DNA from: Rutidosis leptorrhynchoides
Taxonomy: Eukaryota; Streptophyta; Magnoliopsida; Asterales; Asteraceae
Assembly: GCF_046630445.1 (NCBI RefSeq)
Contig: NC_092333.1
Span: 3,372,001 to 3,436,000 of the forward strand
Direction: 5' to 3'
Length of the DNA stretch: 64,000 nt
Below are positions 45,422 through 57,149 of the stretch, one piece after another (positions within the stretch are counted from its first letter, which is position 1; each line of letters begins with the position of its first letter). Below the pieces are notes generated by a model. It was not told where the DNA came from, did not search any database, and saw only the letters and a program-made list of their open reading frames with translations. Both the position numbers and the translations under genes were made by a program.

Positions 45422-48400
45422 TGTAGTGACCCGAACTTTTCCATGTTTATATATATTAATTGAGATTGATATTTACATGATTAAATGTTTCCAACATGTT
45501 AAGCAATCAAACTTGTTAAGACTTGATTAATTGAAATATGTTTCATATAGACAATTGACCACCCAAGTTGACCGGTGATTCACGAACGTTAAAACTTGTA
45601 AAAACTATACGATGACATATATATGGTTATATATATAGTTAACATGTTTTTATTATAAGTATGTATCTCATTAGGTATTTTAACAATGAGTTATATACAT
45701 AAAAATGAGACTATTAATTTAAGAAACTCGAAAACGATATATATAACGATTATCGTTATAACAACGTCTTACTAGGTACATATGAATCATATTAAGATAT
45801 TGATACACTTGGTTAATTATGTTAAATGATAAGTAAATATATTATTAAGTGTATTAACAATGAAATACATATGTAAAAATAAGACTACTAACTTAATGAT
45901 TTCGAAACGAGACATATATGTAACGATTATCGTTGTAACGACATTTAACTGTATATACATCATACTAAGATATATTATATATCATAATATCATGATAATA
46001 TAATAATTTAACATCTCATTTGTTATAATAAACAATGGGTTAACAACATTCAACAAGATCGTTAACCTTTAGGTTTCAAAACAACATTTACATGTAACGA
46101 CTAACGATGACTTAACGACTCAGTTAAAATGTATATACATGTAGTGTTTTAATATGTATTCATACACTTTTTAAAGACTTCAAGACACTTATCAAAATAC
46201 TTCTACTTAACAAAAATGCTTACAATTACATCCTCGTTCAGTTTCATCAACAATTCTACTCGTATGCACCCGTATTCGTACTCGTACAATACACAGCTTT
46301 TAGATGTATGTACTATTGGTATATACACTCCAATGATCAGCTCTTAGCAGCCCATGTGAGTCACCTAACACATGTGGAAACCATCATTTGGCAACTAGCA
46401 TGAAATATCTCATAAAATTACAAAAATATGAGTAATCATTCATGACTTATTTACATGAAAACAAAATTACATATCCTTTATATCTAATCCATACACCAAC
46501 GACCAAAAACACCTACAAACACTTTCATTCTTCAATTTTCTTCATCTAATTGATCTCTCTCAAGTTCTATCTTCAAGTTCTAAGTGTTCTTCATATATTT
46601 TACAAGTTCTAGTTACATAAAATCAAGAATACTTTCAAGTTTGCTAGCTCACTTCCAATCTTGTAAGGTGATTATCCAACCTCAAGAAATCTTTGTTTCT
46701 TACAGTAGGTTATCATTCTAATACAAGGTAATAATCATATTCAAACTTTAGTTCAATTTCTATAACTATAACAATCTTATTTCAAGTGATGATCTTACTT
46801 GAACATGTTTTCGTGTCATGATTCTGCTTCAAGAACTTCGAGCCATCCAAGGATCCGTTGAAGCTAGATCCATTTTTCTCTTTTCCAGTAGGTTTATCCA
46901 AGTAACTTAAGGTAGTAATGATGTTCATAACATCATTCGATTCATACATATAAAGCTATCTTATTCGAAGGTTTAAACTTGTAATCACTAGAACATAGTT
47001 TAGTTAATTCTAAACTTGTTCGCAAACAAAAGTTAATCCTTCTAACTTGACTTTTAAAATCAACTAAATACATGTTCTATATCTATATGATATGCTAACT
47101 TAATGATTTAAAACCTGGAAATACGAAAAACACCGTAAAACCGGATTTACGCCGTCGTAGTAACACCGCGGGCTGTTTTGGGTTAGTTAATAAAAAACTA
47201 TGATAAACTTTGATTTAAAAGTTTTTATTCTGATAAAATGATTTTTATTATGAACATGAAACTATATCCAAAAATTATGGTTAAACTCAAAGTGGAAGTA
47301 TGTTTTCTAAAATGGTCATCTAGACGTCGTTCTTTCGACTGAAATGACTACCTTTACAAAAACGACTTGTAACTTATTTTTCCGACTATAAACCTATACT
47401 TTTTCTGTTTAGATTCATAAAATATAGTTCAATATGAAACCATAGCAATTTGATTCACTCAAAACGGATTTAAAATGAAGAAGTTATGGGTAAAACAAGA
47501 TTGGATAATTTTTCTCATTTTAGCTACGTGAAAATTGGTAACAAATCTATTCCAACCATAACTTAATCAACTTGTATTGTATATTATGTAATCTTGAGAT
47601 ACCATAGACACGTATACAATGTTTCGACCTATCATGTCGACACATCTATATATATTTCGGAACAACAATAGACACTCTATATGTGAATGTTGGAGTTAGC
47701 TATACAGGGTTGAGGTTGATTCCAAAATATATATAGTTTGAGTTGTGATCAATACTGAGATACGTATACACTGGGTCGTGGATTGATTCAAGATAATATT
47801 TATCGATTTATTTCTGTACATCTAACTGTGGACAACTAGTTGTAGGTTACTAACGAGGACAGCTGACTTAATAAACTTAAAACATCAAAATATATTAAAA
47901 GTGTTGTAAATATATTTTGAACATACTTTGATATATATGTATATATTGTTATAGGTTCGTGAATCAACCAGTGGCCAAGTCTTACTTCCCGACGAAGTAA
48001 AAATCTGTGAAAGTGAGTTATAGTCCCACTTTTAAAATCTAATATTTTTGGGATGAGAATACATGCAGGTTTTATAAATGATTTACAAAATAGACACAAG
48101 TACGTGAAACTACATTCTATGGTTGAATTATCGAAATCGAATATGCCCCTTTTTATTAAGTCTGGTAATCTAAGAATTAGGGAACAGACACCCTAATTGA
48201 CGCGAATCCTAAAGATAGATCTATCGGGCCCAACAAGCCCCATCCAAAGTACCGGATGCTTTAGTACTTCGAAATTTATATCATATCCGAAGGGTGTCCC
48301 GGAATGATGGGGATATTCTTATATATGCATCTTGTTAATGTCGGTTACCAGGTGTTCACCATATGAATGACTTTTATCTCTATGTATGGGATGTGTATTG

Positions 48401-48845
48401 AAATATGAAATCTTGTGGTCTATTATTATGATTTGATATATATAGGTTAAACCTATAACTCACCAACATTTTTGTTGACATTTTAAGCATGTTTATTCTC
48501 AGGTGATTATTAAGAGCTTCCGCTGTCGCATACTTAAATAAGGACGAGATTTGGAGTCCATGTTTGTATGATATTGTGTAAAAACTGCATTCAAGAAACT
48601 TATTTTGTTGTAACATATTTGTATTGTAAACCATTATGTAATGGTCGTGTGTAAACAAGATATTTTAGATTATCATTATTTGATAATCTACGTAAAGCTT
48701 TTTAAACCTTTATTGATGAAATAAAGGTTATGGTTTGTTTTAAAATGAATGCAGTCTTTGAAAAAAGTCTCATATAGAGGTCAAAACCTCGCAACGAAAT
48801 CAATTAATATGGAACGTTTTTAATCAATAAGAACGGGACATTTCA
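45422..48845 (+). repeat. 5' LTR of chromovirus B (3.42 kb)
   Basis: TG...CA ends. Highly similar to 60469-63718 apart from an extra segment of about 170 bp near its start. Open frames of 60-99 codons inside it recur in the other LTR copy because the LTR recurs, not because they are genes. Confidence 0.88.
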
Positions 48846-51800
48846 GTTGATATCCGAGCGTTGGTCTTAGAGAACCAGAAAATTTGCATTAGTGTGTCTT
48901 ATCGAGTTTGTTAGGATGCATTAGTGAGTCCGGACTTCGACCGTGTTTTCTTTAAAAATGATTGCTTAACATTTTTGTTGGAAACTATATATTTTTAACA
49001 TATGAATATTATGTGATATATTAATCTCTTATCGTGTTTGATATTATGTGATAGATGTCTACCTCTAGAACAAGTTCCATTGACTCACATAATAATAATG
49101 AAGAGTCAAATGTAAATTGGAATGATTCGTGGACTGATTCACAAGTTCCCGAAGAGGAACCGGAAGAAGAGTCGGAACCGGAAGAAGAATCGGAACCGGA
49201 AGAAGAATCGGAACCGGAAGAAGAAATAGAACCGGTGGGGGAAATAATAAAATGGTTAAGTAAAAGAGAATCCTCAACCAACCGACCAAGGTTAATTATG
49301 GTCAATGGTGTTTCCGCCAAGGAAGCAAAATATTGGGAGGATTACCAATTCTCCGATGAATCGGATTCTGACGAGAATTCCGATGATGTTATAGAAATTA
49401 CCCCAACTGAATTTAAAAAGGCAAAAGAAAATAATAAGGGAACAATTGCAACTAAAATCTTGTCTTTCTTGGGGGATAATGCTATGAAATATATGTTCCT
49501 TTTTAGCCTTATCAATATCCCCACACTTGAGCATTGCTTGTCCTCAAGCAATATAGTCTTGAAATAAAAACATACAAATCACTTCTTTATTCTTCACACT
49601 TTATACATCAGTGATTTTGATATGGCGGTATAAACAATGATAGTAACGATATGGTTAAAGGTGGGTGTGTCATCCACAGTTGCCTTGGGTTTAGGTCAAC
49701 GACACTTGCAATCAAATAGCCGATTTACTTTCGGTTTCCAAAGTAAAGTGCACATTTGAAAGGCGGTTTACAGTCCCACATGACTATAAAAATTTAGATC
49801 CTTAAGGAAATTGGATCTTTATGAAAACATTTGATCTTTTGAAAATTCATTCTAGCTTTTACCCTAGATAAGTTTTCTGATTTGATCCACCATCGGTGTT
49901 GCAAAATATATTTGTGGATCAATATTTTGGCTAAAAACATTTAGGTTCGTGTAATCCACTGCTATCCCGGTATCGGAAAGCACACATCCAGTTTACTTGT
50001 TCCGTATATTACCTTTCGGCAAACTACCGTCCGGTTGTAAAGGAAAGCGATGAACAAGAAACTGTTAAGGCAATGTCCCGTGACATGCAGATGATTATGG
50101 TCTTTTAACGTGTCGGATGCTAGAACTATCCTTGGTAGGAGCGATAGTAAAGATCATCCTATGATTTTTCGGTCTGGCACAAGGTCCTGTCTCCGACCAT
50201 GCTATGCAACCACCGTTCTTACGGTTGACACCCGATTTGGTTCAGGTGACCTAATGAATTCCAGGTGAATTCCTAGGATTTTACGTTCAATGGTAATGAA
50301 CGCATTGAAAATGGATTTTCAGAAAACAAATCGGTTTGCAATTTTGATCAAAATATTTTCTCGTTCAAGCTCTAGTTTAGATATCATTGAATTCCATGAG
50401 TTTGAATTCTCAATCTTTAAGGTCAATCTCAAGGATTGAGTAATATCAGTCTTAAAAGCTGATTTTTAATCTTTAAGGAGATTATCCTTTCTGGGGATCT
50501 GATTCATTAGTCTTATCAAGCTAATTTGCACGGTGCCCCCCCATTATGCGAGATAAATCCTTCTCATGGTTAGGATAAATCTGACCACATGACGACCCTG
50601 TTTGATGCTGAGGTCCGTGGATTTCCTGCTGATTTTAGAGATGACTTTTCTAGATTTTTCGTCAACCTACAGCTGGTCTGGACGACAACTTCATGACCTA
50701 AATCAAGAAGCGCGTGTCTTTTTCGGAAGACTTTACTTCCTTTTAATAATGGAATTGATTCATCGTGTAGATCCATCTTTCTTACAGTAAATCGGGTAAA
50801 CCAGTTAATTTAGTCCAAAGTAAAAGCACCTGCAATAACTTTACAAAAACATGTGATAGATAGTTTTTAATTGAATAACTTGGTACATTCTCCCCACACT
50901 TGGTTTTTTTCATGCGTCTTTTTATATCTTAATAAATAAATTCAAGCGTTTTAGTTGTTTCTCAATTTATGTCCTTTCCGAGGTAACAATAATTTCGGCA
51001 TTAACACCTAGTTTTATCGTTCATAAATATGTATAAACATGATTTTGAATTCATTTAGTTAAAAAATTTTAAAATTTTCATAATATTTAGAAAATAAGCC
51101 AAGTATAAACCCGAGAGAATTTATAACCCTTCTCCACACTTGAGATCATGCAATGCCCTCATTTGCATGAAATCGGACTATAATTATAAATTCATGAGGG
51201 TGATTAGTGTAGGAAAGTGATTAAAAATACCCAGTTTGTAATTACAAAGCTCGTCGAATGATAGATGGCGCGCCTCATCGTTCATTCCTTCATTTATTAT
51301 ATCACATCTGTTGTTTTGCATCTTGTCGTCAAAATCAGTAGCTTTTGCTGAACTTAATGTTAGTCTTTGAAAGTGCGTTGTTTTACCCTGTTCTTTACAT
51401 GATAAAATACAAACATATATACATATTTTTAAAGTTGGGTATATTACCCCACGTTCAAAAATTTATAAAATCAAATATTTTTTTTTTTTTGCATACTTTA
51501 AATCAATAAAATTAAAAATAATGATGACAAAATTTTTCGCCCCGCCCTCGGGTAAAGTAATTTCGGCTCAACGACCTAGTCTTCAACTCACGACGAATTT
51601 TAGAAATCATTTTTTTTTCAACTTAATGAAATAAAGTAAATTTTTGTTTTTAAATTCACACAAAACTTAAATTTAAAAAGCATATTAATTTCATATAAAA
51701 AAAAAAATCAGAATGGGGGAGAGAAAACTAGTTCTTTAGTGTCTGCTAGTGGAAAAGACCAATCGGATTCCATTCTCGGAACTACACGAGAACATAACAA

Positions 51801-51849
51801 CTAACTCCAAACAGCATTTTCTTTTTAGAATATTTGAATCTCCTCACAC

Positions 51850-54570
51850 TTAGGTAGATGTGGTGTCGAAATTGTGATTAACTTCATCGTCAATTTCTCT
51901 TGGACCATAATCAACTTGCATATCTGTGACTTTTGCTTTAAGCCAGTGACCAGCTTTTTCCGTAATATCCACAAATTCAACTAGCTTCGCCTTTTCTTTA
52001 GGCGACAGATTGGATACTAACCGGTTATATAACTTAAAGTTTCCCTTACTTTTAGCATCAATAACCCGTTTAAAAAGTTTCTTCATTGAACTATTAATAA
52101 CGGGATCATTTAATTTCGTATCAACAATGGGGTTCTTTGTTATCAGGTCATCATTAGGTGTTACTTCATTTTCCCCACACTTAGGCGTTTTATTATTGTT
52201 AAGCACTACCGTTGGAGTTGGTAAAACAACATGGTTCTTACCAATCGTTTTTGTCGGTTCAACGGTTTTAGTTTGTGGATATTTATACTGTCGAATCATA
52301 AAGGTGATCGATTTCTCATCATTACTAAGTGTCATTCTACCCTTTCTTACATCAAATAACACCCCGGTGGACGCTAAGAATGGTCGACCTAAAATTAGAG
52401 GAACGTTTGAGTCTTCTTCTATGTCAATGACAATGAATTCGACTAGAAAGGTTAAATTACCTACTTGAACGGGTAGGTTGTCAGCAATTCCAACTGGGTG
52501 CTTAATGGTTTGATCAAGGAGTCGAACACTCATATCCGTTGGAGTTAACTCACCTACACCTAATCTCTTATATAATGAAAGAGGCATAACACTCACACTT
52601 GAACCTAAATCTGCTAGTGCATCATACATGACACAGTCACTAAGTAGACAAGGAACAATAAATTCACCCGGATCACCTACCCTAGGTGGAGGATTTGATG
52701 GAACTGTCTTCACCAGGTTTACTTCTACTGTTTTTGTTTCTTGCACTTTTTTATTCTTCTTCTTCTTCTTTCCAGAGGTATCACAAATTTTATTACCTAT
52801 TACTTGCTCATACTCAACTCCTTTTCTTGGAAACGGGATGGGTGGTCTGTATGGTGCCACCACTGGCTTTACATACTCGGGTGGTGGTGGTGGTGTAACT
52901 TCTTCATTGTTACTTACATCTAAAACTTTCCCATCTTCTGGTATTGGTTTTTCAGAATTTGTTGATATCATGTTAACATTTTCATTCCGAGGATTTACTT
53001 CATTATTACTTGGTAGCTTTCCTTGTTCCCTTTCACTCATCAATCTAACAAGAGTACCTACTTGTTTTTCTAGATTCAAAATAGAAGCTTGTTGAGTTCT
53101 AAATGACTGATCAAACCTCTCATTCGTTTGGGTTTGAGTTTCAATAAATTGTGTTTGAGATTCAACTAGCTTAAATACCACTTCTTCCAGATTTGACTTC
53201 TTCTGGTCGGTTTGTTGTGGTGGTTTATACAAGCCAGGTCTTTGTTGATTGAAAGTGTTGTTTTGAGTTGGTTGGTTATTCGGACCTTGTTGGTTATACG
53301 AGTTATTGTCGGGTCCTTTTGGATTGTAAAGAATGTTTTGATTTCGATTGAAGTTTGGCCTTGGCGGTTGATAATTATTCTGATAACTATTTTCCAGCCT
53401 TTGGTTCATGTAGACAACATTCTCACGTTGTTCCATCGTTTGTTCAATGTGACAGTCTTTCATTAAGTGTGGTCCACCGCATTGCTCACAACTGATTCGT
53501 ATTGCGTGAATATCTTTATTCATCTTTTCCATTCGTCTCTCGAAAGCATCTATTTTTGCGGAAACGGAATCAAAGTTATGGCTAGAATCGGCTCTAGCCG
53601 CTTTAGATGAACGATATATATCTTTCTCTTGGTGCCACTCATGAGAGTGGGAGGCTGCGTTATCAATAATTTTGTAAGCTTCAGTTGCGGTTTTCTTCAT
53701 AATGGAACCACCGGCTGTTATGTCGATGTCTTTTCGTGTAGCAACGTTGACACCTTGGTAGAATATTTGTACTATTTGATAAGTGTCTAAACCGTGTTGA
53801 GGACATCCTCTCAACAACTTTCCAAATCTTGTCCACGCCTCATATAGAGTTTCATTTGACTTTTGTGTGAACGTAACAATTTCTCCTTGAAGTCTCATGG
53901 CTTTAGATGCCGGAAAGAATCTTTTAAGAAATTTCTCAACTAAAACATCCCATGTGTCAATCGCCCCTTCAGGTAACGATTCTAACCAATCTTTGGCTTC
54001 TCCCTTTAAAGTCCAGGGAAACAACATGAGATAGATCTGTTCATCCTCAACTTCTCGGATTTTGAATAGTGTACAGATCCTATTAAACGTACGAAGATGT
54101 TCGTTTGGATCTTCCTTCGGCGCACCACTATATTGGCACTGATTAGTTACCATGTGTAGGATTTGTCCTTTGATTTCATAATCTGGCGCATTAATGTCTG
54201 GCTTAATAATGGCGTGACCTTGGCCCGTGCGTGTGGCTCTCATTCGGTCTTCCATACTTAGAGGTTCCAGATTTTCCATAATTGAATTTGTTGAATACGA
54301 ATCACTAGAAGATTCTGATTTAATGGTTTGTGGTTCAGGAGGAATGATTAGTGGTTCTGGATCTTGGAATTGTCCCTGAATATTCTCCGGATTCTCAATT
54401 GTGAGGTCGGGTTCAAAAGATGGATTATCGGAAATTTGAATTGGAGTACTTGGTCGACTAGATGACGATTCTAAAGAAAAATCAACGGCGGCGATATTTG
54501 TTAAACGATGTCTTGATCGAGTTACAGGTGGTGAACGTATGACCGGCGGTGAACGTCTTGCTCGGTGCAT
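51850..54570 (-). CDS. Gag-aspartic protease polyprotein of element C (fossil element gene)
   Basis: Open frame of 906 codons. About residues 125-300 match the retrotransposon gag family, with FPWTLKGEAKDWLESLP and FLKRFFPASKAMRLQGEI. A zinc-knuckle-like CEQCGGPHLMKDC lies near 365. A Gln/Asn/Pro-rich linker follows, then an aspartic protease near 635-760 with LADLGSSVSVMPLSLYKRLG and LILGRPFLAS. Family knowledge: Gag packages the element RNA and the protease cuts the polyprotein. No pol domain follows. It is not a host gene. Confidence 0.85.
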   Translation of the reverse strand: MHRARRSPPVIRSPPVTRSRHRLTNIAAVDFSLESSSSRPSTPIQISDNPSFEPDLTIENPENIQGQFQDPEPLIIPPEPQTIKSESSSDSYSTNSIMENLEPLSMEDRMRATRTGQGHAIIKPDINAPDYEIKGQILHMVTNQCQYSGAPKEDPNEHLRTFNRICTLFKIREVEDEQIYLMLFPWTLKGEAKDWLESLPEGAIDTWDVLVEKFLKRFFPASKAMRLQGEIVTFTQKSNETLYEAWTRFGKLLRGCPQHGLDTYQIVQIFYQGVNVATRKDIDITAGGSIMKKTATEAYKIIDNAASHSHEWHQEKDIYRSSKAARADSSHNFDSVSAKIDAFERRMEKMNKDIHAIRISCEQCGGPHLMKDCHIEQTMEQRENVVYMNQRLENSYQNNYQPPRPNFNRNQNILYNPKGPDNNSYNQQGPNNQPTQNNTFNQQRPGLYKPPQQTDQKKSNLEEVVFKLVESQTQFIETQTQTNERFDQSFRTQQASILNLEKQVGTLVRLMSEREQGKLPSNNEVNPRNENVNMISTNSEKPIPEDGKVLDVSNNEEVTPPPPPEYVKPVVAPYRPPIPFPRKGVEYEQVIGNKICDTSGKKKKKNKKVQETKTVEVNLVKTVPSNPPPRVGDPGEFIVPCLLSDCVMYDALADLGSSVSVMPLSLYKRLGVGELTPTDMSVRLLDQTIKHPVGIADNLPVQVGNLTFLVEFIVIDIEEDSNVPLILGRPFLASTGVLFDVRKGRMTLSNDEKSITFMIRQYKYPQTKTVEPTKTIGKNHVVLPTPTVVLNNNKTPKCGENEVTPNDDLITKNPIVDTKLNDPVINSSMKKLFKRVIDAKSKGNFKLYNRLVSNLSPKEKAKLVEFVDITEKAGHWLKAKVTDMQVDYGPREIDDEVNHNFDTTST

Positions 54571-55381
54571 TCACTGAATATCCTATTAGTTTTTAAAAAG
54601 GAAAGAAAAATTATATAAGTTATCCAATCAATAGACTTTTCTGATTTTGCCCACGTTTCGAATAGCCAAAAGATGCAGCAGAGGGGCAGGATTCGTTTGG
54701 TCTCAATATAATTGAGTACTGTTTGGCTCCAATAACCCGGTCCACGTACAAATCCAACTATTACTACGAACCAGAAAATTTTGATGTCTATCAATTTAAC
54801 CACTTAAAATAAATTTTCGTAATTTTAAGAAATTTAGAGAAGAAGTAGAAAAAAATCTAAGTCCTAAAAACTAGAATGGCGAGAAATAAGAGAGAAAAAG
54901 AGTGCGCGTTGAAAAGTGTCGAAAAATGAAAAAGACGAAGAGTGGTTTGTAAACACGCGGTTAATCCAACCTTATAACGATCACTATCTTAAAATTAAAG
55001 CTACAAATGGAGATCACTAATTGGAATTGTAATTGATACATAGGTAAACGCGTCGAAAAATAAAAATAAGAAAATAGCGAGAAAAATGGCGTCGCAAAAT
55101 TCTAAAGCACCTAAAACTTAGTCTAAGGAATAAGCACTTAAGGGATTTTACGGCAAAGCCTAAAAATCTAAAAATGAAAATAACTATGGCAAAACTAAAC
55201 TTAATACTAAAAGTTGTGACTGAGTCTAAAAATCTAAAGGTAATAAAACTTAAAATAATATTTTTTTTTTTTTTTTTTACGTTTTTGTTTTTTTTTTTTT
55301 ACGTTTTTTTTTATATTTTTGCAAATATAAATTAAAAATATAGCGTTTTAGTGCTCCCCGGCAGCGGCGCCAAAAACTTGA

Positions 55382-57145
55382 TGATGTAGCGTGAGGGTAC
55401 GAAATATACTATTATTTTTAATACAAAATACGTTACAAATTACACAAGTTATTTATTTATTTATAGAGTGGGATATACCTAAACCTTGCTACAACACTAT
55501 AGGCAGTGTACCTAATCGTAGAGTAGTGTAGTTTTTAGTAAGTCCGGTTCGTTCCACAGGGAGCTGGTGATACTTACTATATTTTTAACAACTATATTTA
55601 TACAAAATATATATAATTATATAAGTAGTAATATATTATAAAAGGGGAGTTTTACCGTTTAATGACCGGTTTGACGATTCTATATTTTAAGCGCATAGAT
55701 AAATGACGATAATTAAAGTGCTTAAAATAATGACAATAAATAAAATGACAGTAAATAAAATTGCGAGTAATAAAATGACAGTAAATAAAGATACGATGAG
55801 AAATACAATAAAAGAATTATGCTTATTTAAACTTCCGTAATCATGATGTTTAACGTTTTGATTTTAATTAATTGTTACTCGGGTTAATTGTCCTTTGTCA
55901 TGGTTTATTTGATACCTATCTGGTTTTTGTCCATAATAGTCCATCGGTCATAAATATAAAGTGCGAGTGTCCTCGTCAAATTACCCTTATACCCGAAGTC
56001 AAATATTCCAACTAATTAAGGATTTAAACTGTGACGCAGTTATCACTTCTGTCAACAATTACACCAGTTATCACTGTATGTAATCCACCCCTGTTTTGAT
56101 TAGATATGAATATTAATTTACCCACTTGATCAGTTTGAATAATCAATTACCCAACCCGAATAATTAATTAAATGATTATAATAGGACAACGTCACTAAAT
56201 AGGACAACCATAATCATTATTAATTATTAGGTTAATTAATTTGAAGATAGGTTCGACAGACTCCAATGAGTTGTCACTCAATTAGACAATACCCCCCATC
56301 TATTAATAGTCAATAGTCCAATTTCCACAAGTGTCGGTCTTTTGCCCAAACCTTAATTATGGTACAAAATTCAATAACCCCGTCTTAGTATTTTAGCCCA
56401 ACATCACGATTACTTCGGCTCAAATAAGCATAATAATAACTTAGTTACGAGACATTAAATTAAAAAGGAAGAACATAGCTTACAGTGATGATTAATCGCG
56501 TAGCGTTACACGGACAGAGTTCTGACTTAAATCCTTACAATATTCGCTAACATACCATTATTATTATTATCTAAAATTAAAATTAAAATTATAATATATA
56601 TAAATATGTTTACAGAAAGATAGAAAGAGAGAATTGGGATAGATCTATAATCGATATTCGTTCTTTTATAGACGAATTTTGAATTCAAACTTTCACTTAT
56701 GACCCCTTAACTATGCTCAATTAACAACTTTTTATTATTTAATATTATTCTTATTATGAATTATTTAAATATTATATTTTATTCTTGTGCATAGTTGACT
56801 CGTAATTTTTACACCGTTGCGTCGAGCGTTGAGAGTTGACTCATGTCCCGGTTCCGGATTTTCGAACGTCCTTGCGTACTATTTTATATCGTGTACTTTG
56901 CGTTTTGTAACTTGTACTCTTGTCATTTTTAGACGTTCCTCATCAATAATTTGAACCTTTTTAATTGTATGTTGTACTTTTGAGCTTTTTGGACCTTTGT
57001 GTCTTCAATTCGTCGTTTTCGCCTTTTGTCTTCGCACTTATTTAATATAAACGAATATTACTTGAAAATGGAACAATTGCAACTAAAATCTTGTCTTTCT
57101 TGGGGGATAATGCTATGAAATATATGTTTCTTTTTAGCCTTATCA
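55382..57145 (-). repeat. 5' LTR of element C (about 1.76 kb)
   Basis: Bounded on the left by the GGCGCC-type primer-binding site and on the right by the TGATAAGG start. The inner boundary may be 3 bp further left because TGATGATG offers two TG positions. Its first 78 bp are repeated at 49438-49515 with about one difference. Confidence 0.75.
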
Positions 57146-57149
57146 CGCA

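Larger units (their letters stand above)
49438..57145 (-). mobile_element. Athila-like Ty3/Gypsy element C, gag-protease only
   Basis: Reads on the minus strand. The 5' LTR is about 55382-57145 (begins TGATAAGGCTAAAAAG on the minus strand, ends near CACGCTACATCA). The primer-binding site follows: TTTTTGGCGCCGCTGCCGGGG, the GGCGCC type used by Athila/Tat elements. A single long gag-protease frame occupies 51850-54570. About 2.3 kb without recognisable coding follow, then a purine tract (AGTGTGGGGATAT) and a 78-bp copy of the LTR start at 49438-49515. No reverse transcriptase, RNase H or integrase was seen, so it could only have moved with help from relatives. It lies inside chromovirus B. It is incomplete and no short target duplication can be read. 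Confidence 0.82.

Noticed and set aside
47836-48099. 87-codon minus-strand frame nearly identical to one at 62711-62974
   Set aside because: Both lie at the same place in two chromovirus LTR copies. No domain or promoter context.
49055-49567. 170-codon acidic frame (Glu-Pro repeats) as a host gene
   Set aside because: It starts just after the chromovirus primer-binding site and its start recurs after the LTR of A2 near 63930, so it is the element's gag region.
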